The notes beneath the pieces are model-generated. The model saw nothing but the letters and a program-made list of their open reading frames with translations. It did not search any database and was not told the DNA's origin. From the NCBI GenBank assembly GCA_035551995.1, contig DASZME010000002.1, forward strand, positions 1-28,149: DNA of 28,149 nt, written 5' to 3'. This stretch comes from RYN-428 sp035551995. GTDB lineage: Bacteria > Planctomycetota > Phycisphaerae > Tepidisphaerales > Tepidisphaeraceae. The position numbers and the translations under genes were made by a program. Positions 17,915 to 24,113 of this stretch are shown here, one piece after another (position 1 is the stretch's first letter; each line of letters opens with the position of its first letter).

Positions 17915-18376
17915 TCATTTCGCGGTTGGCTTTGCCGGCGGAAGTTTGCACGACTGCCAGGCGAGGAATCGCCATCCCTCTTTTTCTTCGTGCCAGACCG
18001 CGAGGAAGCCGAGGACGCTTTCAGATTCGCCGGTGGCGCTCTTAGTTTTAACGTGGACGCGGCCGGTCATGAGCGATATGCCAGGCGCGGGGAACGTGAA
18101 GTTGCGCTCTTCGTATTCGTAACTGATATATTTGAGACGGCCGCTTGTGAGCGATGCGATGTACGATGTTTTGGTGTCGACGCCGCCGGTTGAGTGGGCG
18201 TAGCGGAGGTCGTCGGCGAGCACGGCGGTAAGCTTCGCCGCGTCGGCCGAGGTGGTGGCGGCAATCCGCTGATCGTCAGCCGCTCGGATCGCCGTTAGGG
18301 CCGGGTCGTCGGCGGCGCGAATCGAGCCGGCGGCGAATGAAAGTAAGCAGAGGGCAAAAAGAATCCGGGTCCACAT
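17915..18376 (-). CDS. exported SnoaL/DUF4440-like (NTF2-fold) protein
   Basis: 153 residues from the ATG at 18376, with AGGAG seven bases upstream. A Sec signal peptide (about 1-21, ending GSIRA) precedes an NTF2-like domain: an N-terminal helix (ALTAIRAADDQRIAATTSADAAKLTAVLADDLRYAHSTG), a central sheet with YEERNF and GRVHVKTKSATGESE, and LAVWHEEKEGWRFLAWQS at the end. The 'DDLRYAHSTGGVDTK' segment is typical of the DUF4440 group. These are small periplasmic or secreted proteins, some binding ligands and some enzymatic; no activity can be read here. The gene is divergent from the thioredoxin-like gene. Confidence 0.85.
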   Translation of the reverse strand: MWTRILFALCLLSFAAGSIRAADDPALTAIRAADDQRIAATTSADAAKLTAVLADDLRYAHSTGGVDTKTSYIASLTSGRLKYISYEYEERNFTFPAPGISLMTGRVHVKTKSATGESESVLGFLAVWHEEKEGWRFLAWQSCKLPPAKPTAK

Positions 18377-18504
18377 GGGCTGGCTCCTGAATGGGGTTAT
18401 TAACGAAGCATACCGCCGGCGGCGGATATTGTGGAACGGTCAGGCGCGGCGCGTCAGACACGATCGCGTTTATTCGTCGACGCAAACGCGCGGCTGCTTT
18501 TGTG

Positions 18505-18533
18505 TTGCTTCCGTTTGCGCTCAGACACATAAT
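18505..18533 (+). promoter_or_regulatory. candidate promoter giving a leaderless transcript
   Basis: TTGCTT (18505-18510), a 17-bp spacer and CATAAT (18528-18533; five of six match TATAAT). The expected transcription start is about 18540, right at the ATG at 18541, which has no Shine-Dalgarno. Confidence 0.45.
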
Positions 18534-18540
18534 CGCCGCC

Positions 18541-19962
18541 ATGAAATCTTTGCGCGCTCTCGGAATCGGAACTATTACGCTGAATGTGTCGTGCCTGCTC
18601 GCTTTTGTCGGCTTGCTGTCGATGCCGCCGCGGGAGGCATGCGCGGCTCCGTCAGCTCCCGGGCCGCGGGATTGGCCGGTCATTCTCGGCCCATCGCAAA
18701 GCACGCTCGCTCCTTCGCCGGCAACCCTCGCCGAACCTGCGCAACATGTCACGTGGGGTTCGGATCTTGCGGCGGCGTTGCTCCTTGCCAAGGCGGAGAA
18801 CAAGCCGGTGTTTGTGACGTTGCGTTGCCTGCCATGCAAGCAGTGCGCGGTTTTCGATAAGGACGTCTTGGAGGGCGGGGCGGACCTCGATCCGTTGCTT
18901 AAACAGTTTGTGACGGTTCGGCTGATCGACGCCAAGCCGGCCGATTTGCGAATTTTGCCGATGGCGACCTACCAGGATTTGGATCTGTCTTGGTGGGGTT
19001 ACTTCCTTTCGCCGCAAGGCAGGGTGTATGGCGTCTTTGGCGGTCGCGACGAAGTATCCGACGCGACTCGCATCTCCAAACCGGCGTTGATCGCGACCCT
19101 CAAGCGCGTGCTCGCCCATCACAACGATCCTCGCCGTGCGGGATGGGACATCGACGGTCCGCCGCCGGACATGCAGGCCCCGCTCCAAACTCCCGGCGAC
19201 CTTCCCGGCTACGCGGGATGGAGCAAGAAAGTGAAATTGGACGCACGAACGGCCGCCGCCGGCTGCGTGCATTGCCATCAGGTATCGGAGATTCTTCGCG
19301 AGCCGTCGATCGAAGCCAAGACTTTCGACAAGAATCGCGATCTTCAGATCTGGCCTTTACCGGAAAACGTGGGCATAAAAGTGGACCGCGACAACGGCCT
19401 ACTGGTGACGGAAATCGTGAAAAATTCACCTGCGGAAAAAGCCGGTCTCAAGGCGGGCGATACCCTCGCCGCCGCCGGCACGGGCGCCAATTTACGAAAG
19501 CTCTTTGGGCAGGCCGATTTTCGCGGCGTCCTGCATCGCCTTCCACATGACGCCAGGGCCGTCGATCTCTACTATCTCCGCGACGGCAAGGCCATCGCGA
19601 CTGAACTCACCCTAGCCGATGGATGGCGAAAGACCGTTCTTGATTGGCGAAAGTCGGTTTCGCAAGGGAATATCGGCGCCGGCCCGGGGTTCTTCCCGAT
19701 CAACGCGAGTCCGGCGGATCGAAAAAAGCTGGGCGTGGCCGACGGAGAGATGCTCGTTCATGCCTATGTCTGGGACGGCCCGCCCAAGAGCGCGGGGCTG
19801 AAACAGAATGATTGGATCATCGCCATCGATGGCCAAAAGCCGGATCTCTACGGGCGCCCGCTGATGATCTGGTTCCGCCTGCGGCACGAGCCGGGGGACG
19901 ACGTGGCGCTGACCGTGCGTCGGACGGGCGGACCGGTGGAAATTCGGTTCAAGGCGGAATAA
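18541..19962 (+). CDS. exported thioredoxin-like, CxxCH and double-PDZ protein
   Basis: 473 residues from the ATG at 18541; the longer frame from 18391 is rejected because it precedes a good signal peptide (about 1-35, ending ACAA). Residues about 65-200 form a thioredoxin-like domain with KPVFVTLRCLPCKQC, where CLPC (96-99) replaces the usual CxxC and a third Cys is at 102. Next is a CVHCH heme-attachment motif (242-246). Two PDZ domains follow (about 275-370 and 395-473), with GLLVTEIVKNSPAEKAGLKAG and SAGLKQNDWIIAIDGQ as the carboxylate-binding/hairpin regions. The CxxCH may bind heme or be a redox pair of the thioredoxin module. Role unknown; probably periplasmic. Confidence 0.87.
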   Translation: MKSLRALGIGTITLNVSCLLAFVGLLSMPPREACAAPSAPGPRDWPVILGPSQSTLAPSPATLAEPAQHVTWGSDLAAALLLAKAENKPVFVTLRCLPCKQCAVFDKDVLEGGADLDPLLKQFVTVRLIDAKPADLRILPMATYQDLDLSWWGYFLSPQGRVYGVFGGRDEVSDATRISKPALIATLKRVLAHHNDPRRAGWDIDGPPPDMQAPLQTPGDLPGYAGWSKKVKLDARTAAAGCVHCHQVSEILREPSIEAKTFDKNRDLQIWPLPENVGIKVDRDNGLLVTEIVKNSPAEKAGLKAGDTLAAAGTGANLRKLFGQADFRGVLHRLPHDARAVDLYYLRDGKAIATELTLADGWRKTVLDWRKSVSQGNIGAGPGFFPINASPADRKKLGVADGEMLVHAYVWDGPPKSAGLKQNDWIIAIDGQKPDLYGRPLMIWFRLRHEPGDDVALTVRRTGGPVEIRFKAE

Positions 19963-19999
19963 GCGCATACGTATTCATGTTCAAGGACACTTGTGGGGA

Positions 20000-20031
20000 G
20001 TGGACGAAAAAAATCGAGTGTCTACGTCCAC
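20000..20031. promoter_or_regulatory. inverted repeat upstream of SDR gene (possible operator or hairpin)
   Basis: GTGGACG (20000-20006) and CGTCCAC (20025-20031) form a perfect 7-bp inverted repeat with an A-rich loop. An overlapping pair GACACT (19986-19991)/AGTGTC (20017-20022) could form an alternative structure. It lies between the PDZ protein stop and the SDR start. Confidence 0.35.
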
Positions 20032-20089
20032 GGATCGCTTGGCCGGATATTTCTAAAGCATGGAAGAGCGCAGCGTGGAGGAATCTGCA

Positions 20090-20851
20090 ATGCAACGACG
20101 CGTCTTGATTACCGCCGGCGCATCGGGAATCGGACGTGAAATCGCCCGCGCCTTCGCCGCGACCGGAGCGGCGGTATTTGTGTGCGATATCGATGCGCAG
20201 GCGCTCGATACGCTGGCGAGGGAAATCGCCGGCCTGGGGACGGCAGTATGCGATCTATCGGAGCGTCCGGACATCGAGCGCATGATGCGCGACGCCGTCG
20301 TGACTCTTGGCGGCCTGGACGTGCTGGTGAATAACGCGGGGATCGCCGGCCCGACCGCTTGCGTCGAGCAAACCAATCCGGACGATTGGGAAAAAGTGGT
20401 GCAGATCAATCTCAATGGCGCCTTCAACGTGACGCGGCTTGCGATTCCGCATTTGAAAAAATCTTCGGCGGGGGTGATCCTCAATATGTCATCGTTCGCC
20501 GGCCGGTTCGGATACCCCAATCGCTGCGCCTATTCGACCACAAAATGGGGAATCATCGGCTTTACCAAGACGCTGTCGATCGAGTTGGGCGAATTTGGAA
20601 TCCGGGCCAATGCGATACTTCCGGGTCCGGTAGAGGGCCCAAGGATCCAGAAAGTTTTTGAGGGCCGCGCGCAGCTCAGCGGCAAATCGGTGCAGGAGGA
20701 AATCGACGCCGCGAAGTCGAGCCAGTCGCTCAAGCGGCTTGTCGATCCGCGCGACATCGCCGCACTGGCTGTTTTCCTCGCATCGGACGCGGCCAAGTCG
20801 ATCTCGGGTCAGATGCTGCCGATCGACAATGATGCGCAAAAGGCGTCGTGA
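20090..20851 (+). CDS. short-chain dehydrogenase/reductase (SDR)
   Basis: 253 residues from the ATG at 20090, with GGAGG eight bases upstream; the longer frame from 20060 adds ten residues before this site. A Rossmann NAD(P)-binding motif TAGASGIG (with Ala replacing the usual Gly at the second position) is near residues 7-14. NNAGIAG, the catalytic Asn, Ser (NMSSFAG) and YSTTK tetrad positions are all present, and the tail ISGQMLPIDNDAQKAS is typical of classical SDRs. An Asp after beta-2 (CDIDAQ) suggests NAD preference. The substrate cannot be read; sugar or short hydroxy-acid oxidation is possible. The gene is convergent with another SDR 56 bp away. Confidence 0.92.
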   Translation: MQRRVLITAGASGIGREIARAFAATGAAVFVCDIDAQALDTLAREIAGLGTAVCDLSERPDIERMMRDAVVTLGGLDVLVNNAGIAGPTACVEQTNPDDWEKVVQINLNGAFNVTRLAIPHLKKSSAGVILNMSSFAGRFGYPNRCAYSTTKWGIIGFTKTLSIELGEFGIRANAILPGPVEGPRIQKVFEGRAQLSGKSVQEEIDAAKSSQSLKRLVDPRDIAALAVFLASDAAKSISGQMLPIDNDAQKAS

Positions 20852-20907
20852 AAACGCGACGCTGCCGACAATTCCATCTCCTGTCATGGATTCAGAAATA
20901 ATTCAAA

Positions 20908-21639
20908 TTAGAACGGCGCGCTGTTTCGGCGGCGGATGTAGATCTCGTCCACCGCCGCCCGGTCGGAAAGAGACAGCAGATACATAACGCTCTGCGCCAC
21001 ATCCTCCGGCTGCAACAATTCATTGCGATTGAGATCGGGGCGCGCGTCGCCGACCATATTGGTATCCACGCCGCCAGGGAGAATGGCGGAGACGCGGACG
21101 CCCTGACCGTTCATCTCGGCCGCAAGGGCTTTAGTGAGTCCCATGACTGCATGTTTACTGGCTGAATACGCCGCTTGGCGCGGGTAGCCTTTAATGCCGA
21201 CGACGCTGGCGATGTTGATGATATACCCGCTCCGCGCCGGCAGCATAACCTTCAGCGATTCCCGACAACATAAAAAAGTGCCGCGAACGTTGGCGGCGAA
21301 AATGGCGTCAAATTGGCCGACAGGGAAATCGACCGTCGGACCAAATAAGCCGATGCCGGCATTATTCACCGTTACGTCCAGTCGGCCAAACCGGCGAGAT
21401 ACTTCGCCAAAAAGAGCCAATATCTGATCCTCCGCCGTGAGATCGGCCGGGATTACAATCGCCCTTCCGCCATTTTGCTTAATTTCATCTGCCGTCTCGT
21501 TCAATTCTCTTTCGGTCCGGGCCGTCAAAACCACTTGCGACCCTGCGGCGGCAACAGACCGGGCAATTGCCCTTCCAATGCCTCGCCCGGCCCCGGTAAT
21601 CAGAGCAATTTTATCGTTGAAGTTGGACTGATAAGTCAT
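20908..21639 (-). CDS. FabG-like short-chain dehydrogenase/reductase
   Basis: 243 residues with all classical SDR marks: TGAGRGIG cofactor loop near the N-terminus, TARTERELNE after beta-2 (Arg suggests NADP), DLTAED, NNAGIG, the catalytic Ser in NIASVVG, YSASK, and LPGGVDTNM. It resembles 3-oxoacyl-ACP reductase-like SDRs, but isolated genes of this type act on many alcohols and ketones, so no symbol is given. Just upstream of the start on the minus strand, a GGGAG at 21657-21653 sits four bases before a two-codon ORF (ATG TAT TGA) whose stop abuts this ATG; the distance from GGGAG to this ATG is 13 bases. Confidence 0.92.
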   Translation of the reverse strand: MTYQSNFNDKIALITGAGRGIGRAIARSVAAAGSQVVLTARTERELNETADEIKQNGGRAIVIPADLTAEDQILALFGEVSRRFGRLDVTVNNAGIGLFGPTVDFPVGQFDAIFAANVRGTFLCCRESLKVMLPARSGYIINIASVVGIKGYPRQAAYSASKHAVMGLTKALAAEMNGQGVRVSAILPGGVDTNMVGDARPDLNRNELLQPEDVAQSVMYLLSLSDRAAVDEIYIRRRNSAPF

Positions 21640-21734
21640 TCAATACATTGTACTCCCGTAACGGCGACGCCGATACAGACGATCGCGCGTGTTCAGCCGA
21701 GATGGAATGCGGACACTGGGCATTCATTTTGGCC

Positions 21735-22019
21735 TCAACGCTTGCGGGTTTTCACGTCTACGCGAGGCATGTTGCCGCGGGCGGCGTGTTTTGTATTGCC
21801 GCTGTAGGTTTTGCTCATGTCGCGACGATCGCCGCGTGACGAACTGCCGTTGCCCGTCTGCGGGCGGTTAAATTCAGTGCGCACGTCTTCCGGCACATGC
21901 GGCTTTGTCGCGTCCAGGGAGCCGCCGACTCCGTCGCCAATGCCGCCGGGGGCGGATTTAAATTGCTCGACGGCGGTTGTCTTCGGACGACTTATTCCTT
22001 TAGCGTTATGACCAGACAT
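21735..22019 (-). CDS. small basic, low-complexity protein of unknown function
   Basis: 94 residues; the start at 22019 is supported by a strong AGGAG six bases upstream. No family recognised. The protein is rich in Gly, Ser, Lys, Arg and Asn, has no hydrophobic segment and no signal peptide, and looks disordered and cytoplasmic; the C-terminus is strongly basic (VDVKTRKR). Such composition fits a nucleic-acid-binding or structural small protein, but this is only a guess. It lies 95 bp upstream of the FabG-like gene on the same strand and may share its transcript. Confidence 0.6.
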   Translation of the reverse strand: MSGHNAKGISRPKTTAVEQFKSAPGGIGDGVGGSLDATKPHVPEDVRTEFNRPQTGNGSSSRGDRRDMSKTYSGNTKHAARGNMPRVDVKTRKR

Positions 22020-22035
22020 TCGTTACTCCTTTGTT

Positions 22036-22050
22036 GACGTGAAAAACGTC
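22036..22050. promoter_or_regulatory. short inverted repeat upstream of the small basic gene
   Basis: GACGT-GAAAA-ACGTC is a perfect 5-bp inverted repeat immediately upstream of the Shine-Dalgarno of the 94-residue gene. It could be an operator or a small hairpin; too short to be sure. Confidence 0.25.
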
Positions 22051-22184
22051 TAGGTGAGGATGCAACACTCATGCCGTTCCCAACCTGCGGCGAGATGGCG
22101 GCGACAGAATACCACGAGTCCCGGACGTGCAGGTTTGCTGAATCTCAACGCCCCCGACGTCTTTTCTCGCGCTTGTCGGCAGAC

Positions 22185-22190
22185 TATAGT
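22185..22190 (+). promoter_or_regulatory. -10-like box directly upstream of small ORF
   Basis: TATAGT ends eight bases before the ATG at 22199, placing the expected transcript start within about two bases of the start codon. The -35 region is poor (TTTTCT at 22162-22167). Confidence 0.3.
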
Positions 22191-22198
22191 TGGATGAA

Positions 22199-22561
22199 AT
22201 GACAAAGGTGACAATTACCGCTGAACCTTCCGGTTCTCCGACCCGATCTTTTCGGGCGGCGACGCGCGGACGCGAATCTGTCGGTAGTACCCCCGGCGCG
22301 GCGCTCGACGCTCTGGCCGAACAGTTGGACGAAACGGAAGCCAACATGTTGATCATCGTTCAAAACATGCGCCCCGACGAATTTTTCACTGCCGCACAAC
22401 AACAACAACTTGGTGAACTGCTTGCAAAACGACGAACCGCATTGGATACCGGAAAGGAAATGGAACCAGCCGAAAAGGCGAAACTCGAAACTCTTATCGA
22501 TGCCGAGCTCGATGCAGCGACCAGTCGCGCGGCGACGATGATCAACGAGCTACGATCGTGA
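22199..22561 (+). CDS. small protein coupled to an HNH nuclease gene, unknown function
   Basis: 120 residues from the ATG at 22199 (a TTG at 22190 is an alternative). The N-terminal third is Ser/Thr/Arg-rich and probably flexible. From about residue 35 on it looks alpha-helical: AALDALAEQLDETEANML, then FTAAQQQQLGELLAKRR and EMEPAEKAKLETLIDAELDAA. There is no signal peptide or membrane segment. Its stop overlaps the GTG start of the HNH frame by four bases (GTGA), so the two are translationally coupled. I recall similar small helical proteins encoded just upstream of HNH nucleases in cyanobacteria and planctomycetes, but cannot verify this here. Confidence 0.7.
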   Translation: MTKVTITAEPSGSPTRSFRAATRGRESVGSTPGAALDALAEQLDETEANMLIIVQNMRPDEFFTAAQQQQLGELLAKRRTALDTGKEMEPAEKAKLETLIDAELDAATSRAATMINELRS

Positions 22562-22958
22562 ATGTGAACTATCGTGCGGTTGCCCGGCGTGCCGGTTATC
22601 GGTGCGAATACTGCCGAGCTCCCGAAGCGGCGTTCAATTTCAATTTGAAGTGGAGCACATCCATCCGCGTTCCGCCGGCGGCTTAAGCGACGAAACAAAC
22701 CTCGCCCTGGGGTGTCGCTCATGGAATCAGTACAAGTCGGATTCAATCACTGCTGTCGATCCCATGACAGGAGAAATCTGCCGGCTATTCCATCCTCGCA
22801 CAGGTCGGTGGGATGAACACTTCACTGTTCACTTCGAGGGCATGATCATGGGAAACAGCTCCAGTGGACGGGCGACAGTCGAGAGGTTGCGAATCAACTC
22901 TTTGCGCCAACTCGCAGCGCGACAGTTGTGGATTTCTTTGAGCATTTTCCCCGGATAG
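22558..22958 (+). pseudogene. HNH endonuclease gene, frameshifted and missing a zinc-ligand Cys
   Basis: The first frame starts at GTG 22558 and reads NYRAVARRAGYRCEYCRAPE followed by AAFNF. The family continuation (QFEVEHIHPRSAGGLSDETN, then NLALGCRSWNQYKSD and FHPRTGRWDEHF, GRATVERLRIN and LAARQLWISL) is in a different frame, offset by -1, and ends at the stop at 22956-22958. The switch lies near 22639-22643, inside a TTCAATTTCAAT tandem repeat, so a one-base loss by slippage is likely. The unshifted frame stops at 22684-22686. In the second zinc pair (normally CRSCN) the second Cys is Trp. The HNH His in EHIHP is intact. Two lesions argue for decay rather than sequencing error. Confidence 0.8.
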
Positions 22959-23077
22959 CCGATTAAAGGTTCGGCAATTCCATTGCTTCGTCAGCCGAGG
23001 TTAACATCAGCGATGCTGGCGCGGCAAACTGAGAAGGTTGCGCCAAATTTGCAGAACGATCCGGTTGCGTGACACCA

Positions 23078-23106
23078 TTCACACCGAAGGCGCATCCCCG
23101 TAAGAT
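23078..23106 (+). promoter_or_regulatory. candidate promoter of the glycosyltransferase gene
   Basis: TTCACA (23078-23083; five of six match TTGACA), a 17-bp spacer and TAAGAT (23101-23106). The predicted transcript start, about 23113, is only about three bases before the ATG at 23116, which lacks a Shine-Dalgarno. Confidence 0.45.
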
Positions 23107-23115
23107 GTCCGCCAC

Positions 23116-23847
23116 ATGACGCTCGACCCCTATCTTTCGTTGGTCATTCCCGCTTACAACGAGCAGGAGACGATTCAGGAACTTTTGCGCCGCGTCGGCG
23201 ATGCGCTATCCAGTATGGGCAAGCCGTTCGAGGTCATTATCATCGACGACGGCAGCACCGACGACACGCCGGGGCTTCTTCGCCAGGCGATGCCACAATG
23301 CCCGTGGCTCCGGGTGCTGCGGATGCGGCGAAATGCCGGCCAGAGCGCGGCATTCGACGCGGGATTCAAAGCGGCTCGCGGGGAGGTCATCGCCACCATC
23401 GACGCGGATTTGCAAAACGATCCGGAAGAGATTCCGCGGCTGCTGCCGATGCTCGACGGGTATGACATGATCAACGGCTGGCGGCGCGATCGGCAGGACA
23501 CGCCGATGCGGCGGATGCAGTCGCGGATCGCCAATCGCATTCGCAACTGGATCAGTCAGGAAACCATCAACGACTCGGCCAGCAGCCTGAAGCTCTATAA
23601 ACGGCATTGCCTGGATGGAATACAGTTGTACAAGGGCATGCACCGCTTTATGCCGACGCTGGTGAAGCTTCGCGGGTACACGGTGGACGAAGTGCCGGTG
23701 AAACACTCGCAGCGCTATGCCGGGACGGCGAAATACGGGCTGCGTAATCGCGCGTGGCGGGCGTTTGTCGATCTGCTGGCGGTGCGATGGATGAAGAGCC
23801 GGTATATACGATATGAAGTGAAGGAAGTGACGCCGGAAGCGCAATAG
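23116..23847 (+). CDS. family 2 glycosyltransferase (dolichyl/polyprenyl-phosphate sugar synthase-like)
   Basis: 243 residues. GT-A fold landmarks: LSLVIPAYNEQETIQELL at the start, VIIIDDGSTDDTP, LRMRRNAGQSAAFDAGFKAARGEVIATIDADLQNDPEEIP with the DAD metal-binding motif and the QNDPEEI signature of the DPM1/GtrB/ArnC group, and a C-terminal EVPVKHSQRYAGTAKYG segment. The transmembrane tail of ArnC/GtrB proteins is absent, so this is a soluble or peripheral DPM1-type enzyme that probably transfers a sugar from a nucleotide to a polyprenyl phosphate for envelope glycan work. Sugar unknown. The downstream gap holds the inverted pair of palindromic repeats. Confidence 0.92.
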   Translation: MTLDPYLSLVIPAYNEQETIQELLRRVGDALSSMGKPFEVIIIDDGSTDDTPGLLRQAMPQCPWLRVLRMRRNAGQSAAFDAGFKAARGEVIATIDADLQNDPEEIPRLLPMLDGYDMINGWRRDRQDTPMRRMQSRIANRIRNWISQETINDSASSLKLYKRHCLDGIQLYKGMHRFMPTLVKLRGYTVDEVPVKHSQRYAGTAKYGLRNRAWRAFVDLLAVRWMKSRYIRYEVKEVTPEAQ

Positions 23848-23919
23848 CGCGTTTACGATAGGGATCTTATTTGCGCGGCGTTTGTTCCGATCGCGAGTAG
23901 ACCTCCCGATGAAACAAAA

Positions 23920-23944
23920 CGCCCCGCAAGCGGGGGCGCTAAAC
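23920..23944 (-). repeat. palindromic interspersed repeat, copy 3 (inverted)
   Basis: Minus-strand copy; read on that strand it starts TTTAGCGCC and ends TTGCGGGGCGT. The core CCCCGC-AA-GCGGGG is a perfect hairpin on the plus strand. It lies 73 bp from copy 4 in opposite orientation, after the glycosyltransferase stop, and could act as a bidirectional terminator-like structure, though no T-run follows. Confidence 0.65.
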
Positions 23945-23984
23945 AGGATCGATGGAAGTCGACAGTCATTTCGTGTGCGGGCTC

Positions 23985-24072
23985 GAGCATTTTCCGGGTT
24001 GCCGGTGCGCTCCTGTGTTTAGCGGCTCCGCTGGCGGGGCGTGTTTCGCGACGGACCAACACGAAAATGCTC
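23985..24072. repeat. 88-bp segment bounded by a perfect 10-bp inverted repeat, enclosing repeat copy 4
   Basis: GAGCATTTTC (23985-23994) and its exact reverse complement GAAAATGCTC (24063-24072) bracket the fourth palindromic repeat. The right arm ends 24 bp before the nagB Shine-Dalgarno. The same 10-mer occurs once more at 22940-22949, near the end of the HNH pseudogene. It could be a small non-autonomous mobile element or a leader hairpin for nagB; no target duplication is evident. Confidence 0.45.
24018..24042 (+). repeat. palindromic interspersed repeat, copy 4
   Basis: Starts TTTAGCGGCTCCGCT and ends GGCGGGGCGT. AGCGG-CT-CCGCT within it is a perfect hairpin, an alternative to the CCGC-TT-GCGG core of copies 2 and 3. 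It sits inside the inverted-repeat-bounded segment upstream of nagB. Confidence 0.65.
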
Positions 24073-24113
24073 TACGTGAATTATTGTGACGAACCGTTAA
24101 GGAGGATCCCATC

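Noticed and set aside
23920..24042. Inverted pair of palindromic repeats as a rho-independent terminator
   Set aside because: Stems are strong but no T-run follows either copy, and the same element occurs in positions unrelated to gene ends.
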